64,000 bases of DNA from Ciceribacter sichuanensis (GCF_024055605.1 NZ_JAMXLX010000001.1:682001-746000); one strand, 5' to 3'; numbered from the stretch's first letter, positions 8,060-18,261 are shown. The notes: generated by a model not told the origin, from the letters alone. A program made the numbers and translations.

Positions 8060-9235
8060 ATGCCACTTGCCCTTTATGCACTGACAGCCGGAGCCTTCGG
8101 CATCGGCGTCACCGAATTCGTCATCATGGGATTGCTGATCGACGTCAGCCGCGATCTCGGCATTTCCATTGCTACTGCCGGCCTGCTGATTTCCGGCTAT
8201 GCGCTCGGCGTCGTTGTCGGCGCGCCGGTGCTGACGGCCTTTTCCGGTCGGCTGAAGCCCCGCACCACGCTGCTGATGCTCATGGTGATCTTCACCATCG
8301 GCAACATAGCCTGTGCGCTCGCCCCCAGCTTCGAGGCGCTGATGGTCGCCCGTCTGGTGACGGCGCTCGCTCACGGCACCTTCTTCGGCGTCGGCTCGGT
8401 TGTCGCCACCGGACTGGTTCCGGAGGATCGCCGGGCCTCGGCCATTGCCGTCATGTTCACCGGCCTGACGGTTGCCAATATCGCCGGCGTTCCGTTCGGA
8501 ACCTGGCTCGGACAGGAATATGGCTGGCGCATGACCTTCTGGGCCGTCGCCGTCGTCGGCGTCATCGCGGTCGCAGTCCTTGCCATCTTCCTGCCGAAGG
8601 AAGAAACCTCCGCCAACAAGCCGGAAGAAGCCGGTTCGCTCTCGGTACTCTTCAGCGAACCGGTGGTGACCAGCCTTGCCATGACGGTACTGGGTTTTGC
8701 CGCGGTCTTCGCCGTCTTCACCTTCATCGCGCCGATCCTGACCCAGATCAGCGGCTTCAGCGAAGCGGCGGTTTCGCCGATCCTGCTGCTCTTCGGCGGC
8801 GGACTGATCGTCGGCAACCTGCTCGGCGGTCGTCTGGCGGATCGCAATCTCGACCGTGCGCTTCTCATGTCGCTTGGCGCCCTCGGTGTCGTCCTGATTG
8901 CGATGGAGTTCCTGATGGGCATTCAGCCGGTCGCAGCCGCCATGGTCGGCCTGCTCGGTGCAGCAGGTTTCGCAACGGTCGCCCCACTTCAGCTTCGTAT
9001 CCTGCAAAAGGCCGAAGGCATGGGGCAGGCGCTCGCCTCCAGCCTCAACATCGCCGCCTTCAACCTCGGCAACGCCATCGGCGCCTGGGTCGGCGGGCTC
9101 TCGATCGACAACGGTCCGGGCCTTGCCCATCTGCCGCTCGTCGCCGCCATCTTCCCGGTAGCCGGCCTGTTGCTGGCCGTCATTGCCATGCGCCGCGACG
9201 CAAGGCGACCGGCTGCCGAACCGGCTCACGTCTGA
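8060..9235 (+). CDS. MFS transporter (DHA1, AraJ/YdhP-like)
   Basis: 391 residues from the ATG at 8060, which follows GAAAGGA. Twelve hydrophobic helices fill the protein. The N-terminus (ALYALTAGAFGIGVTEFVIMG) and the FSGRLKPRTTLL loop after helix 2 are typical of the AraJ/YdhP/CmlA-type DHA1 branch, proton-driven drug or sugar exporters of the inner membrane. The open frame runs far upstream of 8060, but that part is antisense to the LysR gene and lacks transporter features. It is divergent from its probable LysR regulator and followed 58 bp later by an aldo-keto reductase on the same strand, possibly co-transcribed. Substrate unknown. Confidence 0.88.
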   Translation: MPLALYALTAGAFGIGVTEFVIMGLLIDVSRDLGISIATAGLLISGYALGVVVGAPVLTAFSGRLKPRTTLLMLMVIFTIGNIACALAPSFEALMVARLVTALAHGTFFGVGSVVATGLVPEDRRASAIAVMFTGLTVANIAGVPFGTWLGQEYGWRMTFWAVAVVGVIAVAVLAIFLPKEETSANKPEEAGSLSVLFSEPVVTSLAMTVLGFAAVFAVFTFIAPILTQISGFSEAAVSPILLLFGGGLIVGNLLGGRLADRNLDRALLMSLGALGVVLIAMEFLMGIQPVAAAMVGLLGAAGFATVAPLQLRILQKAEGMGQALASSLNIAAFNLGNAIGAWVGGLSIDNGPGLAHLPLVAAIFPVAGLLLAVIAMRRDARRPAAEPAHV

Positions 9236-9293
9236 AAGGGCGCGTGCCCTCTTTCTTCTCGCTTCCATCGATCCACAAGGAAAGGATAGTCAT

Positions 9294-10328
9294 ATGGAAT
9301 ATCGTCGTTTGGGAGCCTCCGGTCTCCGCGTCCCGGTCCTGAGCTTCGGCTGCGGCACCTTCGGCGGCTCCGGCCCGCTGTTCGGCGCCTGGGGCAACTC
9401 CGATGCCGCCGAGGCCCGCCGTCTGGTGGATATCTGCCTCGATGCGGGCGTGAACCTCTTCGATACCGCGGACGTCTATTCCGCCGGCGCATCGGAGGAA
9501 GTGCTCGGTCAGGCGATCAAGGGCCGGCGCGGCGACGTGCTGATCTCCACCAAAACAGGCTTGCCGATGGGCGACGGTCCCGCCGAATGGGGCACGTCTT
9601 CCGCCCGCCTGACGGCCAGCGTCGATGGCGCTCTCCGTAGGCTCGGCACCGATTACATCGACCTGCTGCAGCTTCACGCCTTCGATGCCTCCACGCCGGT
9701 CGAAGAAGTGCTGTCGACGCTCGACCGTCTCGTGAATGCCGGCAAGGTCCGCTACGTCGGCGTTTCCAATTTCGCCGGCTGGCAGATCATGAAGTCGCTC
9801 GCTGCCGCCGACCGTCACGGCTGGCCACGCTACGTGGCAAACCAGGTCTACTATTCGCTGGTCGGCCGCGACTACGAATGGGACCTGATGCCGCTCGGTC
9901 TCGATCAGGGCGTAGGCGCCATGGTCTGGAGCCCCCTCGGCTGGGGCCGTCTCACCGGCAAGATCCGCCGAGGCGTACCCCTCCCGGAAAAGAGCCGTCT
10001 GCATGAAACCGCGGCCTTCGGCCCGCCGGTGGATGACGAGCGGCTCTATCGCGTCGTCGATGCTCTTGAGGCAATTGCAGGAGAAACGGGCAAGACGGTG
10101 CCGCAGATCGCGCTGAACTGGCTTCTGTCGCGCCCGACCGTCTCATCGGTCATCATCGGCGCGCGAAACGAGGAGCAATTGCGCCAGAACCTCGGCGCGG
10201 TCGGCTGGAGCCTGACGGCTGAGCAGATCGCGGTGCTCGATGCGGCAAGCGCCACCGACGCCTCCTATCCGCATTTCCCTTACTACCGGCAGGAGGGCTT
10301 TGCCCGCCTCAACCCGCCGGCTGTCTGA
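9294..10328 (+). CDS. Aldo/keto reductase
   Basis: 344 residues from the ATG at 9294, preceded by AAGGA. The AKR tetrad is visible: Asp and Tyr in LFDTADVYSAGASEE near residues 46-60, Lys in ISTKTG near 85, and His in the DLLQLHAFD strand near 122. The C-terminal NADP-binding segment includes SSVIIGARNEEQL near residue 283. It is a cytosolic NAD(P)H-dependent oxidoreductase of the AKR11/12-like class reducing aldehydes or sugars. It follows the MFS gene and may belong to the same LysR-controlled unit. The specific substrate is not readable. Confidence 0.9.
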   Translation: MEYRRLGASGLRVPVLSFGCGTFGGSGPLFGAWGNSDAAEARRLVDICLDAGVNLFDTADVYSAGASEEVLGQAIKGRRGDVLISTKTGLPMGDGPAEWGTSSARLTASVDGALRRLGTDYIDLLQLHAFDASTPVEEVLSTLDRLVNAGKVRYVGVSNFAGWQIMKSLAAADRHGWPRYVANQVYYSLVGRDYEWDLMPLGLDQGVGAMVWSPLGWGRLTGKIRRGVPLPEKSRLHETAAFGPPVDDERLYRVVDALEAIAGETGKTVPQIALNWLLSRPTVSSVIIGARNEEQLRQNLGAVGWSLTAEQIAVLDAASATDASYPHFPYYRQEGFARLNPPAV

Positions 10329-10342
10329 CACATCTGTTGCGG

Positions 10343-10366
10343 TCGCCGCCGATCACTCGGCGGCGA
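10343..10366. terminator. Shared terminator of the aldo/keto reductase and cimA
   Basis: A perfect 10-bp stem TCGCCGCCGA/TCGGCGGCGA with a TCAC loop lies between convergent genes and overlaps the cimA stop codon. TCTT follows on the plus strand. Confidence 0.5.
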
Positions 10367-11969
10367 TCTTGCCTGCAAGCTGCCGGTTCTTCATCAGCTT
10401 GTAGACGACCGAATCCATCAGTGCCTGGAACGAGGCGTCGATGATGTTTTCCGAAACACCGACCGTCCACCAGCGCACGCCGGTATTGTCGGTGGATTCG
10501 ATCAGGACGCGGGTGATGGCTTCCGTGCCGCCGTTGAGGATACGCACCTTGAAGTCGACCAGTTCGAGATCGTCGATCTCGGTCTGATACTTGCCGAGGT
10601 CCTTGCGCAGCGCAAGGTCGAGCGCGTTGACCGGACCGTCGCCTTCCGCCACCGACATCACCCTGTTGCCGTCGATGACGAGCTTTACGACCGCTTCGGA
10701 AATGGTCTTCAGGTGACCGTTGGCGTCGAAGCGCCGCTCGACCATCACCCGGAAGCCTTCGACAGAAAAGAAACTCGGCACGGTGCCGAGCGTGCGGCGG
10801 GCGAGAAGCTCGAAGCTCGCATCGGCACCCTCATAGGCATAGCCGGAGGCTTCTCGTTCCTTGACGATGGAGATGAGCTGGTCGAGCTTCGGATCGTCCT
10901 TTTCCACGGCGATGCCGCGGCGCTTCAGCTCGTTGATGAAATTGGCCTTGCCGCCCTGGTCCGACACCATGACCTTGCGGAAATTGCCGACGCTCTGCGG
11001 CTCGACATGCTCGTAGGTCTTTGGATCCTTGAGCAGGGCGGAGGCATGGATGCCGGCCTTGGTGGCGAAGGCTGAAGCGCCGACATAGGGCGCCTGATGA
11101 TCCGGCGATCGGTTCAGCAGTTCGTCGAAGGAATGCGAGAGACGGGTCAGTTCGACCAGCTTTTCGGTATCGATCGCGGTGGTGAACCGCGACGCATAGG
11201 TTTCCTTCAGACAGAGCGTCGGGATGATCGTTACCAGATTGGCGTTGCCGCAGCGTTCGCCGATGCCGTTCAGCGTTCCCTGGATCTGCCGCACGCCGGC
11301 CTCGACGGCGGCAAGCGAATTGGCGACGGCCTGTCCGGTGTCGTTGTGCGCATGGATGCCGAGCGAGGAGCCGGGCACGCCCGCCGCGATGACGGCGGCG
11401 ATGATGTCGCGGATCTCGGGTGGCTGCGTACCACCATTGGTGTCGCACAGCACCACCCAGCGGGCACCGGCATCATAGGCGGTGCGGGCGCAGGCGAGCG
11501 CATATTGCGGATTGGCCTTGTAGCCGTCGAAGAAGTGTTCGCAATCGACCATCGCCGTCTTGCCGGCCCCGATGGCTGCCTCGACGCTCTCGCGGATCGC
11601 ATCGAGATTTTCCTCATTGGTGCAGCCGAGCGCCACCTTGACGTGGTAGTCCCAGCTCTTGGCGACGAAACAGATGGCGTCGGCCTTCGCTTGCAGAAGC
11701 TGCGAGATGCCCGGATCGTTTGAGACCGAAACACCGGCTCGCTTGGTCATGCCGAAAGCGACGAAGCCGGCTCGCTCCGTGCGCTTCTTCGTGAAGAAGG
11801 CGGTATCGGTCGGATTGGCGCCGGGATAGCCGCCCTCGACATAATCGAGCCCGAACGCGTCCAGCATGGCCGCAATCGCAATCTTGTCCTCGACCGAAAA
11901 GTCGATGCCCGGCGTCTGCTGGCCATCGCGCAATGTCGTGTCAAAGAGATAGATTTTCTCGCGTGTCAT
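10353..11969 (-). CDS. cimA: (R)-citramalate synthase
   Basis: 538 residues from the ATG at 11969. The catalytic HMGL-like TIM barrel starts with LFDTTLRDGQQTPG (residues ~8-21; Arg and Asp bind substrate and metal) and carries the HNDTGQAVANS metal motif near residue 210. A C-terminal LeuA-type dimerisation/regulatory domain begins near 400. The length and the DYVEGGYPGANPTD segment fit the TIGR00977 citramalate synthase group rather than LeuA. The enzyme condenses acetyl-CoA with pyruvate to citramalate, the threonine-independent entry to isoleucine. The frame continues upstream into a repeat element and that part is not coding. Some family members are only putatively assigned, so activity is inferred. 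Confidence 0.88.
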   Translation of the reverse strand: MTREKIYLFDTTLRDGQQTPGIDFSVEDKIAIAAMLDAFGLDYVEGGYPGANPTDTAFFTKKRTERAGFVAFGMTKRAGVSVSNDPGISQLLQAKADAICFVAKSWDYHVKVALGCTNEENLDAIRESVEAAIGAGKTAMVDCEHFFDGYKANPQYALACARTAYDAGARWVVLCDTNGGTQPPEIRDIIAAVIAAGVPGSSLGIHAHNDTGQAVANSLAAVEAGVRQIQGTLNGIGERCGNANLVTIIPTLCLKETYASRFTTAIDTEKLVELTRLSHSFDELLNRSPDHQAPYVGASAFATKAGIHASALLKDPKTYEHVEPQSVGNFRKVMVSDQGGKANFINELKRRGIAVEKDDPKLDQLISIVKEREASGYAYEGADASFELLARRTLGTVPSFFSVEGFRVMVERRFDANGHLKTISEAVVKLVIDGNRVMSVAEGDGPVNALDLALRKDLGKYQTEIDDLELVDFKVRILNGGTEAITRVLIESTDNTGVRWWTVGVSENIIDASFQALMDSVVYKLMKNRQLAGKIAAE

Positions 11970-12009
11970 GTGTGTGCCTCCCCGGGCAGTATCGTATGCG
12001 TTTGCCGTC

Positions 12010-12200
12010 GCTCCCCCCTCTGACCTGCCGGCCATATCCCCCTCAAGGGGGGAGATCGGCAAGACGCACCCGCTTCCCGAAACAACAGCCGTATCGGGTG
12101 CTGGTCTGGCTGTCTCGGCCTCGCGGTAGAGGCCGTTCCTTGCCGCTATTCGATCTCCTCCCTTGAGGGGGAGATGCCCGGCAGGGCAGAGGGGGGTGGC
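12010..12200. repeat. RIME-like palindromic intergenic repeat
   Basis: Two 50-bp arms (12010-12059 and 12151-12200) are imperfect inverted copies of each other. Each arm contains the shorter dyad CCCCCTCAAGGGGG or a one-base variant. They flank about 90 bp of internal sequence. This architecture, with a terminal CCCCCTCTGccCTGCCGG element, is characteristic of the abundant palindromic elements between Rhizobiales genes (RIME-type). It sits between cimA and pip and can fold into a large cruciform or RNA hairpin. Confidence 0.75.
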
Positions 12201-12216
12201 CAAGGCCACTATCGGT

Positions 12217-13179
<963 letters not shown>

Positions 13180-13644
13180 TCAATCCTCTTCCGGCGGCCA
13201 GACCGCCGTATCATGGTCGGGATGCTGGTTTGAAACCACGGATGCGAAGAAGGCCTCCATCTCAGGCGTTTTCACGGCGGGCTTTTCGAAAAGGTGATCG
13301 ATCCACGGCAGGCGCTTGTCATGGTTGACCTGCACCTGCGGTTCCAGCAGTTCCGGATGGTCGAAAGCGCCGATGGCAAGCTCGATACCTTCTCCGGCAT
13401 GGTAGGAAAGCGGCGTTCCGCATTTCTGGCAGAAGCCGCGCTTCACCTTGGCCGATGAGCGGAACAGGGTGGGCTGGCCGCGTGTCCATGTCAGATGCGC
13501 ATGGTCGGCGGTCACCAGAGCGCCGAAAAAGCCGCCGAATGCCTTCTGGCACATGCGGCAATGGCAGATCGACGGTCGTCCCAGCTTTTCAGCCCGAAAC
13601 CGCACCGCGCCGCACTGGCATCCACCGGTAAATACGCCTTCCAT
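13180..13644 (-). CDS. GFA (CENP-V/GFA) family zinc protein, copy 1
   Basis: 154 residues with the zinc-site pattern of the glutathione-dependent formaldehyde-activating family: GGCQCGAVRF (residues 7-16), CHCRMCQKAFGG (~27-38) and RGFCQKCGTPLSY (~69-81). Gfa was proposed to speed S-hydroxymethylglutathione formation, but most paralogues have no proven reaction. Next to a second GFA gene with the same Cys layout and the same QHPDHDT C-terminal motif, it looks like a tandem duplicate that has diverged. A 39-residue membrane protein lies between them. Cytoplasmic; function inferred only at family level. Confidence 0.88.
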   Translation of the reverse strand: MEGVFTGGCQCGAVRFRAEKLGRPSICHCRMCQKAFGGFFGALVTADHAHLTWTRGQPTLFRSSAKVKRGFCQKCGTPLSYHAGEGIELAIGAFDHPELLEPQVQVNHDKRLPWIDHLFEKPAVKTPEMEAFFASVVSNQHPDHDTAVWPPEED

Positions 13645-13653
13645 GTTCTTCTC

Positions 13654-13773
13654 CTAGCGCAAGGCCACATAGGCGACGACGCCGATGGTGATGACGGCAA
13701 CGAGGACGCCCTTGCCGATGAGGCCGTAGAGCAGCCATTTCGGCATTTTCGTATTGGGGTTATTCCCGGTCAT
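13654..13773 (-). CDS. Small single-helix membrane protein (39 aa)
   Basis: Start codon at 13773-13771 overlaps the TGA of the upstream GFA gene as ATGA, and the stop at 13654 is 9 bp before the next GFA start, so translational coupling is likely. The product starts MTGNNPNTKMPKWLLYGLIG and continues with a hydrophobic stretch (about residues 14-37) of Val, Ile, Ala and Leu, giving one membrane helix with a short polar cytoplasmic or periplasmic N-terminus. I do not recognise a family. Its tight placement within the operon, rather than conservation, is the evidence that it is real. Confidence 0.65.
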   Translation of the reverse strand: MTGNNPNTKMPKWLLYGLIGKGVLVAVITIGVVAYVALR

Positions 13774-14264
13774 CGTGTCTCCTCCTGCGGCCAGCCGCCA
13801 TCGGTGTCATGGTCCGGATGCTGATAGGACACGACATCCAGCACGAAGGGCGCTGATTCCGCATCCTCTTCCGTGCGATGTCCCGGCAGTTCGTGCAGGT
13901 GGTCGACGAAGCCGATCTTGCCTTCCGTCCCGAACTGAACCGTGGGCGGCAGAAGCGACGGATCGTCGAAGGCGCCGGCGGCGATCGCGATGCCGTCGGG
14001 AGCCTCGTAGGTCAGTGGCGTGCCGCAATTCTCGCAGAAGCCGCGCAGCGCGAAATTCGAGGAGCGGAACCTCTTCGGCTCGCCTCGGGTCCATTCGAGC
14101 TTCGCCCCACGGGTGGAGACGAGCGGCGCGTAATAGGCGCCGAAGGCCTTCTGGCACATCCGGCAATGGCAGATGGAGGAATCGGTGAGCGCCCCCGTGA
14201 CGCGGAAGCGCACCGCGCCGCACTGACAGCCGCCGCTATAGGTCGGTTCTAATGCGGCGCTCAT
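13770..14264 (-). CDS. GFA (CENP-V/GFA) family zinc protein, copy 2
   Basis: 164 residues. Zinc-binding clusters GGCQCGAVRF (~11-20), CHCRMCQKAFG (~32-42) and RGFCENCGTPLTY (~74-86) are complete. It is clearly related to the GFA protein two genes downstream, sharing the Cys layout, the WTRG(E/Q)P segment and the C-terminal QHPDHDT motif. It starts 4 bp after the VOC gene and its stop overlaps the start of the 39-aa membrane protein. Likely a cytosolic zinc protein handling a thiol conjugate; the actual reaction is unknown for most of the family. Confidence 0.88.
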   Translation of the reverse strand: MSAALEPTYSGGCQCGAVRFRVTGALTDSSICHCRMCQKAFGAYYAPLVSTRGAKLEWTRGEPKRFRSSNFALRGFCENCGTPLTYEAPDGIAIAAGAFDDPSLLPPTVQFGTEGKIGFVDHLHELPGHRTEEDAESAPFVLDVVSYQHPDHDTDGGWPQEETR

Positions 14265-14268
14265 GGCT

Positions 14269-14664
14269 CTACTCCGGCTTCTGGCAGACGGCTTCGAGAT
14301 TGTGCCCTTCCGGGTCGATCACGAAGGCGGCGTAATAATTGGGGTGGTAATGCTCGCGGATACCCGGCTTGCCGTTGTCCCGCCCACCGGCAGCCATCGC
14401 AGCCGCGTAGAAGGCATCGACCTCGGCGCGGCTTTCGGCTCTCAGCGCCATGTGCAGGGGAGGTACGGTCTTCTCGGTGCCGACCAGCCATAGGAACGGC
14501 TTGTGGCCGCCGAAACCTGCCATGTCGGCATCGCCCGTCATTTCCTTGGTCACCTGCATGACGACGGAAATGCCGAGCGGCGCACAGGCCTTTTCATAGA
14601 AGGCCCGCATGGCCGGAAGATTTGCCACATGCAGCGACATGTGGTCCATCATGCGTTCGCTCAC
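14269..14664 (-). CDS. VOC family protein (glyoxalase/bleomycin-resistance fold)
   Basis: 131 residues from the GTG at 14664, which overlaps the cysS TGA as GTGA; an ATG at 14652 is the alternative. The single vicinal-oxygen-chelate domain begins [20 protein letters not shown] and ends with [17 protein letters not shown], placing His near the N-terminus and Glu near the C-terminus as metal ligands. Such proteins are glyoxalases, dioxygenases or resistance proteins that bind a metal as dimers. The frame extends upstream through cysS, but that is antisense-free shadow sequence. In this operon it precedes two GFA proteins, which hints at thiol/aldehyde chemistry (inference). Confidence 0.85.
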   Translation of the reverse strand: MSERMMDHMSLHVANLPAMRAFYEKACAPLGISVVMQVTKEMTGDADMAGFGGHKPFLWLVGTEKTVPPLHMALRAESRAEVDAFYAAAMAAGGRDNGKPGIREHYHPNYYAAFVIDPEGHNLEAVCQKPE

Positions 14665-16082
14665 CGCTTGACCTCCCATGTGGTGACCCGCTCGCCGGTC
14701 TCCTTGTCCTTGCCGTCCTTGAGCTGGATACCCTGGGCGGCGAGGTCGTCGCGGATCTTGTCGGCTTCCGCGAAGTTCTTCGCCTTCAGCATTTCGAGCC
14801 GCATTTGGACGAGGGCCTCGACCGCAGCCGAGAGATCGTCGCTCACTTCGGCCTTCTTCGGCGTCACGCCGAGAAGTGCTGCGCTTGCCGCGAAAACGCC
14901 GAGCTTGGAGGTATCCGCATTGGCGACCTGCGCAAGCGCATGCAGCGCCTGCACGGCCGAAACGGTATTGAGGTCGTCGCCGAGCGCTTCGATGATGCTC
15001 GCATCCGGCGTGGCATCGTCCGCATCCGCGACGGGCCACTTCGCCAGCAGACGTTCGGCCTCCTCCAGCCGCTTGACGGAGAAGTCGATCGGTTCGCGGT
15101 AATGGGTCATCAGCATGGCGAGTCTCAGCACTTCGCCCGGCCACTGGCGGCCGCCGAACTTCTCGGTTGCCAGCAGTTCGTGGATGGTGACGAAATTGCC
15201 TTCCGACTTCGACATCTTGCGGCCTTCCACCTGCACGAAGCCGTTATGCATCCAGACATTCGCCATGACATGGGTGCCATGGGCGCAACGCGACTGGGCG
15301 ATCTCGTTTTCATGATGGGGGAAGATCAGGTCCAGCCCGCCGCCGTGAATGTCGAACACGTCGCCGAGATAACGGCCGGACATGGCCGAGCATTCGATAT
15401 GCCAGCCGGGACGGCCATAGATCGCAACCTTGCCGCCGTCGATGGTGAAATCGGCCGGCCAGCCTGGCTCGGTCGCAGCCGACGCCTTCCAGAGAACGAA
15501 GTCGGCCGGGTTCTTCTTGTGGACCTCGACGGCGACGCGCGCGCCCGCCTGCTGATCCTCGAGCTTGCGCTTGGAAAGCTGGCCGTAATCCGCCATCGAC
15601 GTGGTGGAGAATAGCACTTCCTGCCCCTCGGACCCGGTCGCCACATAGGCGTGTCCCTTGTCGAGGAGCTTCTGGATGATCTCGATCATCTGCGCGATAT
15701 TGTCGGTCGCGCGCGGTTCCACATCCGGCGACAGGCAGCCGAGGGCCGCCACATCGGCGTGAAACTGGTCCTCGGTCTTTTCCGTGACCGCGCGGATCGC
15801 CTCGTTCAGCGGCAGGTTCGGATAGTCACGCAGCGCACGCGCGTTGATCTTGTCGTCGACGTCCGTGATGTTGCGCACATAGGTGACGTGATCCTTGCCG
15901 TAGATGTGGCGCAGCAGCCGGTAGAGTACGTCGAAGACGATGACCGGGCGGGCATTGCCGATATGGGCATAGTCATAGACGGTGGGGCCGCAGACATACA
16001 TGCGGACATTGTTCCGATCGATCGGTTCGAAATCGATCTTCTCGCGTGTCAGCGTGTTGTAAAGCTTGAGGCCTGCGGCCAT
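14661..16082 (-). CDS. cysS: Cysteinyl-tRNA synthetase
   Basis: 473 residues, the normal length. Cys31 in [18 protein letters not shown] starts the zinc site and contains the class I HIGH signature (HIGN), and KMSKSEGNF lies near residue 290. It charges tRNA-Cys with cysteine in the cytoplasm. The ATG at 16082 gives the standard N-terminus ([17 protein letters not shown]). It heads a minus-strand operon with VOC, two GFA genes, a small membrane protein and pip; the TGA overlaps the next start codon, so downstream genes are probably translated by coupling. The 214 bp upstream contain no gene. Confidence 0.97.
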   Translation of the reverse strand: MAAGLKLYNTLTREKIDFEPIDRNNVRMYVCGPTVYDYAHIGNARPVIVFDVLYRLLRHIYGKDHVTYVRNITDVDDKINARALRDYPNLPLNEAIRAVTEKTEDQFHADVAALGCLSPDVEPRATDNIAQMIEIIQKLLDKGHAYVATGSEGQEVLFSTTSMADYGQLSKRKLEDQQAGARVAVEVHKKNPADFVLWKASAATEPGWPADFTIDGGKVAIYGRPGWHIECSAMSGRYLGDVFDIHGGGLDLIFPHHENEIAQSRCAHGTHVMANVWMHNGFVQVEGRKMSKSEGNFVTIHELLATEKFGGRQWPGEVLRLAMLMTHYREPIDFSVKRLEEAERLLAKWPVADADDATPDASIIEALGDDLNTVSAVQALHALAQVANADTSKLGVFAASAALLGVTPKKAEVSDDLSAAVEALVQMRLEMLKAKNFAEADKIRDDLAAQGIQLKDGKDKETGERVTTWEVKR

Positions 16083-16296
16083 GTCTGTCTCCCGGAATGC
16101 AATTGCCCGGCTGGACCGGGGCGTTTGTCATCTGGGACTTGATCAGGAGACGAAAACGGCCGGGCCAGCGCTTGCGCTAGCGAATAATAGTCCCGCAAAT
16201 AATGCAGATGGTCGTTTTCATGCGCGGTGTTATGGCGCGGGTCGGACGCAAGGTCAAGTGCTCGTGATCGCCGCTCGCAAGCGTCCCTGATGCCTG

Positions 16297-16698
16297 TCAG
16301 GGATAGACGTAGGTGTAGAGCGCACACATGTCTTCGTCGCTTTCCGGAGCGTCCTGCGTTTCGAACACGGCGATCATCGTGACGTCGTCGTCGAGCCACG
16401 AGGCGAGGTAGGTGACGGGGCTTTCTCCGCACAGCCGGTTGCCGTTGAGAAGCTTCGGATTTGCGGTTCCCTTGACGCTGTAGACCGAGGCCGGAACCTT
16501 CTTGCCGCCGACGATGAAATTGTCGGCGATCAGGTCCTCGAACACCAGCTTCTTGCCGTTTTCGAAGACGATTTCGTGGTCATCGAAGCTGATGTCGCCG
16601 GTGATCGATGTCGCGGTCGTGCTCAGTGCCAACAGATCGTCGGCAAGCGTTGGGCTCGCGGCAAGCAACAGGGCGGCGGCATAGGCAAGGGCTTTCAT
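16297..16698 (-). CDS. Hypothetical secreted protein
   Basis: 133 residues with a clear signal peptide (Lys, then an Ala/Leu-rich core, cleavage probably after residue 19, ASPTLA-DD). The mature part of about 114 residues is rich in beta-forming residues and Asp, and has two cysteines, one in NRLCGES and one in EDMCALY, that could form a disulfide in the periplasm. No family was recognised. It is probably monocistronic: cysS lies 214 bp downstream and a diguanylate cyclase diverges upstream. A short CCCTGA/TCAGGG hairpin overlaps its stop codon. Confidence 0.7.
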   Translation of the reverse strand: MKALAYAAALLLAASPTLADDLLALSTTATSITGDISFDDHEIVFENGKKLVFEDLIADNFIVGGKKVPASVYSVKGTANPKLLNGNRLCGESPVTYLASWLDDDVTMIAVFETQDAPESDEDMCALYTYVYP

Positions 16699-17004
16699 TC
16701 GAGATCTCTTCCCGGTTCAACAGTGACGCGCGACGCTAGCCAGATGTTCGGGTGAAGGAAAGGCAGGGACCGTTGCCGAAGAGGGGAAATCCGGCGGAAA
16801 GCCGGACCAATTTTGGCATCAAGGCATGGAGGCAGGAGGACTGCGGCACGGATTCCCAACTCTGGAAGGGGAGGTTCCCGGCCGCCCGGCGATGGCGAGG
16901 GCGCGAGAGGTTTCGTCCGCGGTGCCGTCGGCGTAAGGGTTTCTCAATGAGCCGTCTTGTAGGATGACGCCACAAGGTCTCTTTGAGCGGACACTTATTT
17001 CAGC
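16699..17004. other. Intergenic region without a recognisable gene
   Basis: 306 bp separate the secreted hypothetical protein from the diguanylate cyclase. I see one short hairpin, TCCGGC-GGAAA-GCCGGA at 16790-16806, and no convincing coding sequence, tRNA or repeat. Both divergent promoters should lie here. Confidence 0.5.
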
Positions 17005-18261
17005 ATGAACCATTTCCTGCATCTTCCGACCATCATGGTAATCCATGGGTGTTCGACGTTGATCTCGGCATTGCTGGTCGGAAACCTTTGGCGTCAGCGC
17101 TGGAGCAGCGTGCTGCTCGGCATCCTGACCTTCGCCGCCGCTATCGGTTTTCTCGGGACGGTCGCACATGCCATGCGTCCAATCGTGCCGTTCTGGATGT
17201 CCGCCGGGTTCGCGCCGGGCGCCGGCGCACTGGCACTGGGCCTGTTCTGGCAGGCGATCGCGGTGTTCGAAGGAAAGCGCCCCAACTACGTCCGGGCCGC
17301 GGCCGGGACGGTGATCTGGGTCGTGCTGTATCTGACGCCGATCTTCCATGCCTCGATGACATTCCGCACGGCGTCCGCCGCTCTCATTCTGGGCACCTAT
17401 TCGGTGCTCGGCGGGCGCGAGATCTGGCTTGGCATGCAACGCGAACCGCTACCGTCCCGCAAGCTGGCCGCCTGGGTGCATTGCACCCGCGGCGGCGTTT
17501 GGTACTCGATGCTCGTAGGCTCGTTGTTGCTCGAGCCGCCCTACAAGGCGCCGGGCCAATATGCCGACTGGTTCGTGTTGGCATCCCTGCTGCAGACCCT
17601 GCTTGTCATGCTGTCGATCATTACCCTGCTGATCCTCGCGCTGGAGCGCGACGAGGGTGCAAGCCGCCGTGTCGCGGAACGCGATCCGCTCACCAATCTG
17701 CGCAATCGCCGTTCCTTCGTCGAACATGCCGAGACATTGCTGAAGCTTGAGAGCAATTCTTCGGCGCTGCTGCTCTTCGACATTGATCATTTCAAGCAGA
17801 TCAACGACACCCACGGCCATGCCGCCGGCGACAAGGTGCTGATGGAATTTGCCGCCACGCTGGAAGGGCGGATGCAAGCCGATTGGCTTCTGGCCCGCAT
17901 CGGCGGCGAGGAGTTTGCCTGCCTCATCCCGAACGTCGGGACCAGCGATGCGGCCGACATCGCCGAGGCCATGCGCCGGGCCGTCGAATGCCTGCACACG
18001 ACGATCGACGGAAGGTTCGTTCCAGTTGCCGTCAGCATCGGGGTGGCCGCGACCGACGAGGTGGCATCGAGTCTCGATCCCTTGCTCGCGGCAGCCGACC
18101 TCGCGCTCTATCAGGCGAAAGCCGATGGCCGAAACGCCGTGCGTATCCATCGGCCGGGCCAGTACTTGCGTGATCTGCTCACGCAGGACCAGGCGACACC
18201 CGTTGCCGCGAATGAGGCGGCCCCCTCCGGGCGCTCGTCGCGGGCCAAGAGACGTAGCTGA
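17005..18261 (+). CDS. Membrane diguanylate cyclase (GGDEF)
   Basis: 418 residues. Residues 1-~215 hold about seven hydrophobic helices forming a membrane sensor; the GGDEF domain occupies ~225-390. DPLTNLRNRRSF opens the domain, FDIDHFKQINDTHGH is the metal/nucleotide helix, and residues 300-304 are GGEEF, an intact active site. The inhibitory RxxD motif is not preserved at its usual position. The enzyme should make cyclic di-GMP at the inner membrane in response to an unknown signal. Start ATG at 17005 has only a weak ribosome site; an internal ATG at residue 11 is possible. It stands alone, followed 100 bp later by the GH25 gene. Confidence 0.9.
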   Translation: MNHFLHLPTIMVIHGCSTLISALLVGNLWRQRWSSVLLGILTFAAAIGFLGTVAHAMRPIVPFWMSAGFAPGAGALALGLFWQAIAVFEGKRPNYVRAAAGTVIWVVLYLTPIFHASMTFRTASAALILGTYSVLGGREIWLGMQREPLPSRKLAAWVHCTRGGVWYSMLVGSLLLEPPYKAPGQYADWFVLASLLQTLLVMLSIITLLILALERDEGASRRVAERDPLTNLRNRRSFVEHAETLLKLESNSSALLLFDIDHFKQINDTHGHAAGDKVLMEFAATLEGRMQADWLLARIGGEEFACLIPNVGTSDAADIAEAMRRAVECLHTTIDGRFVPVAVSIGVAATDEVASSLDPLLAAADLALYQAKADGRNAVRIHRPGQYLRDLLTQDQATPVAANEAAPSGRSSRAKRRS

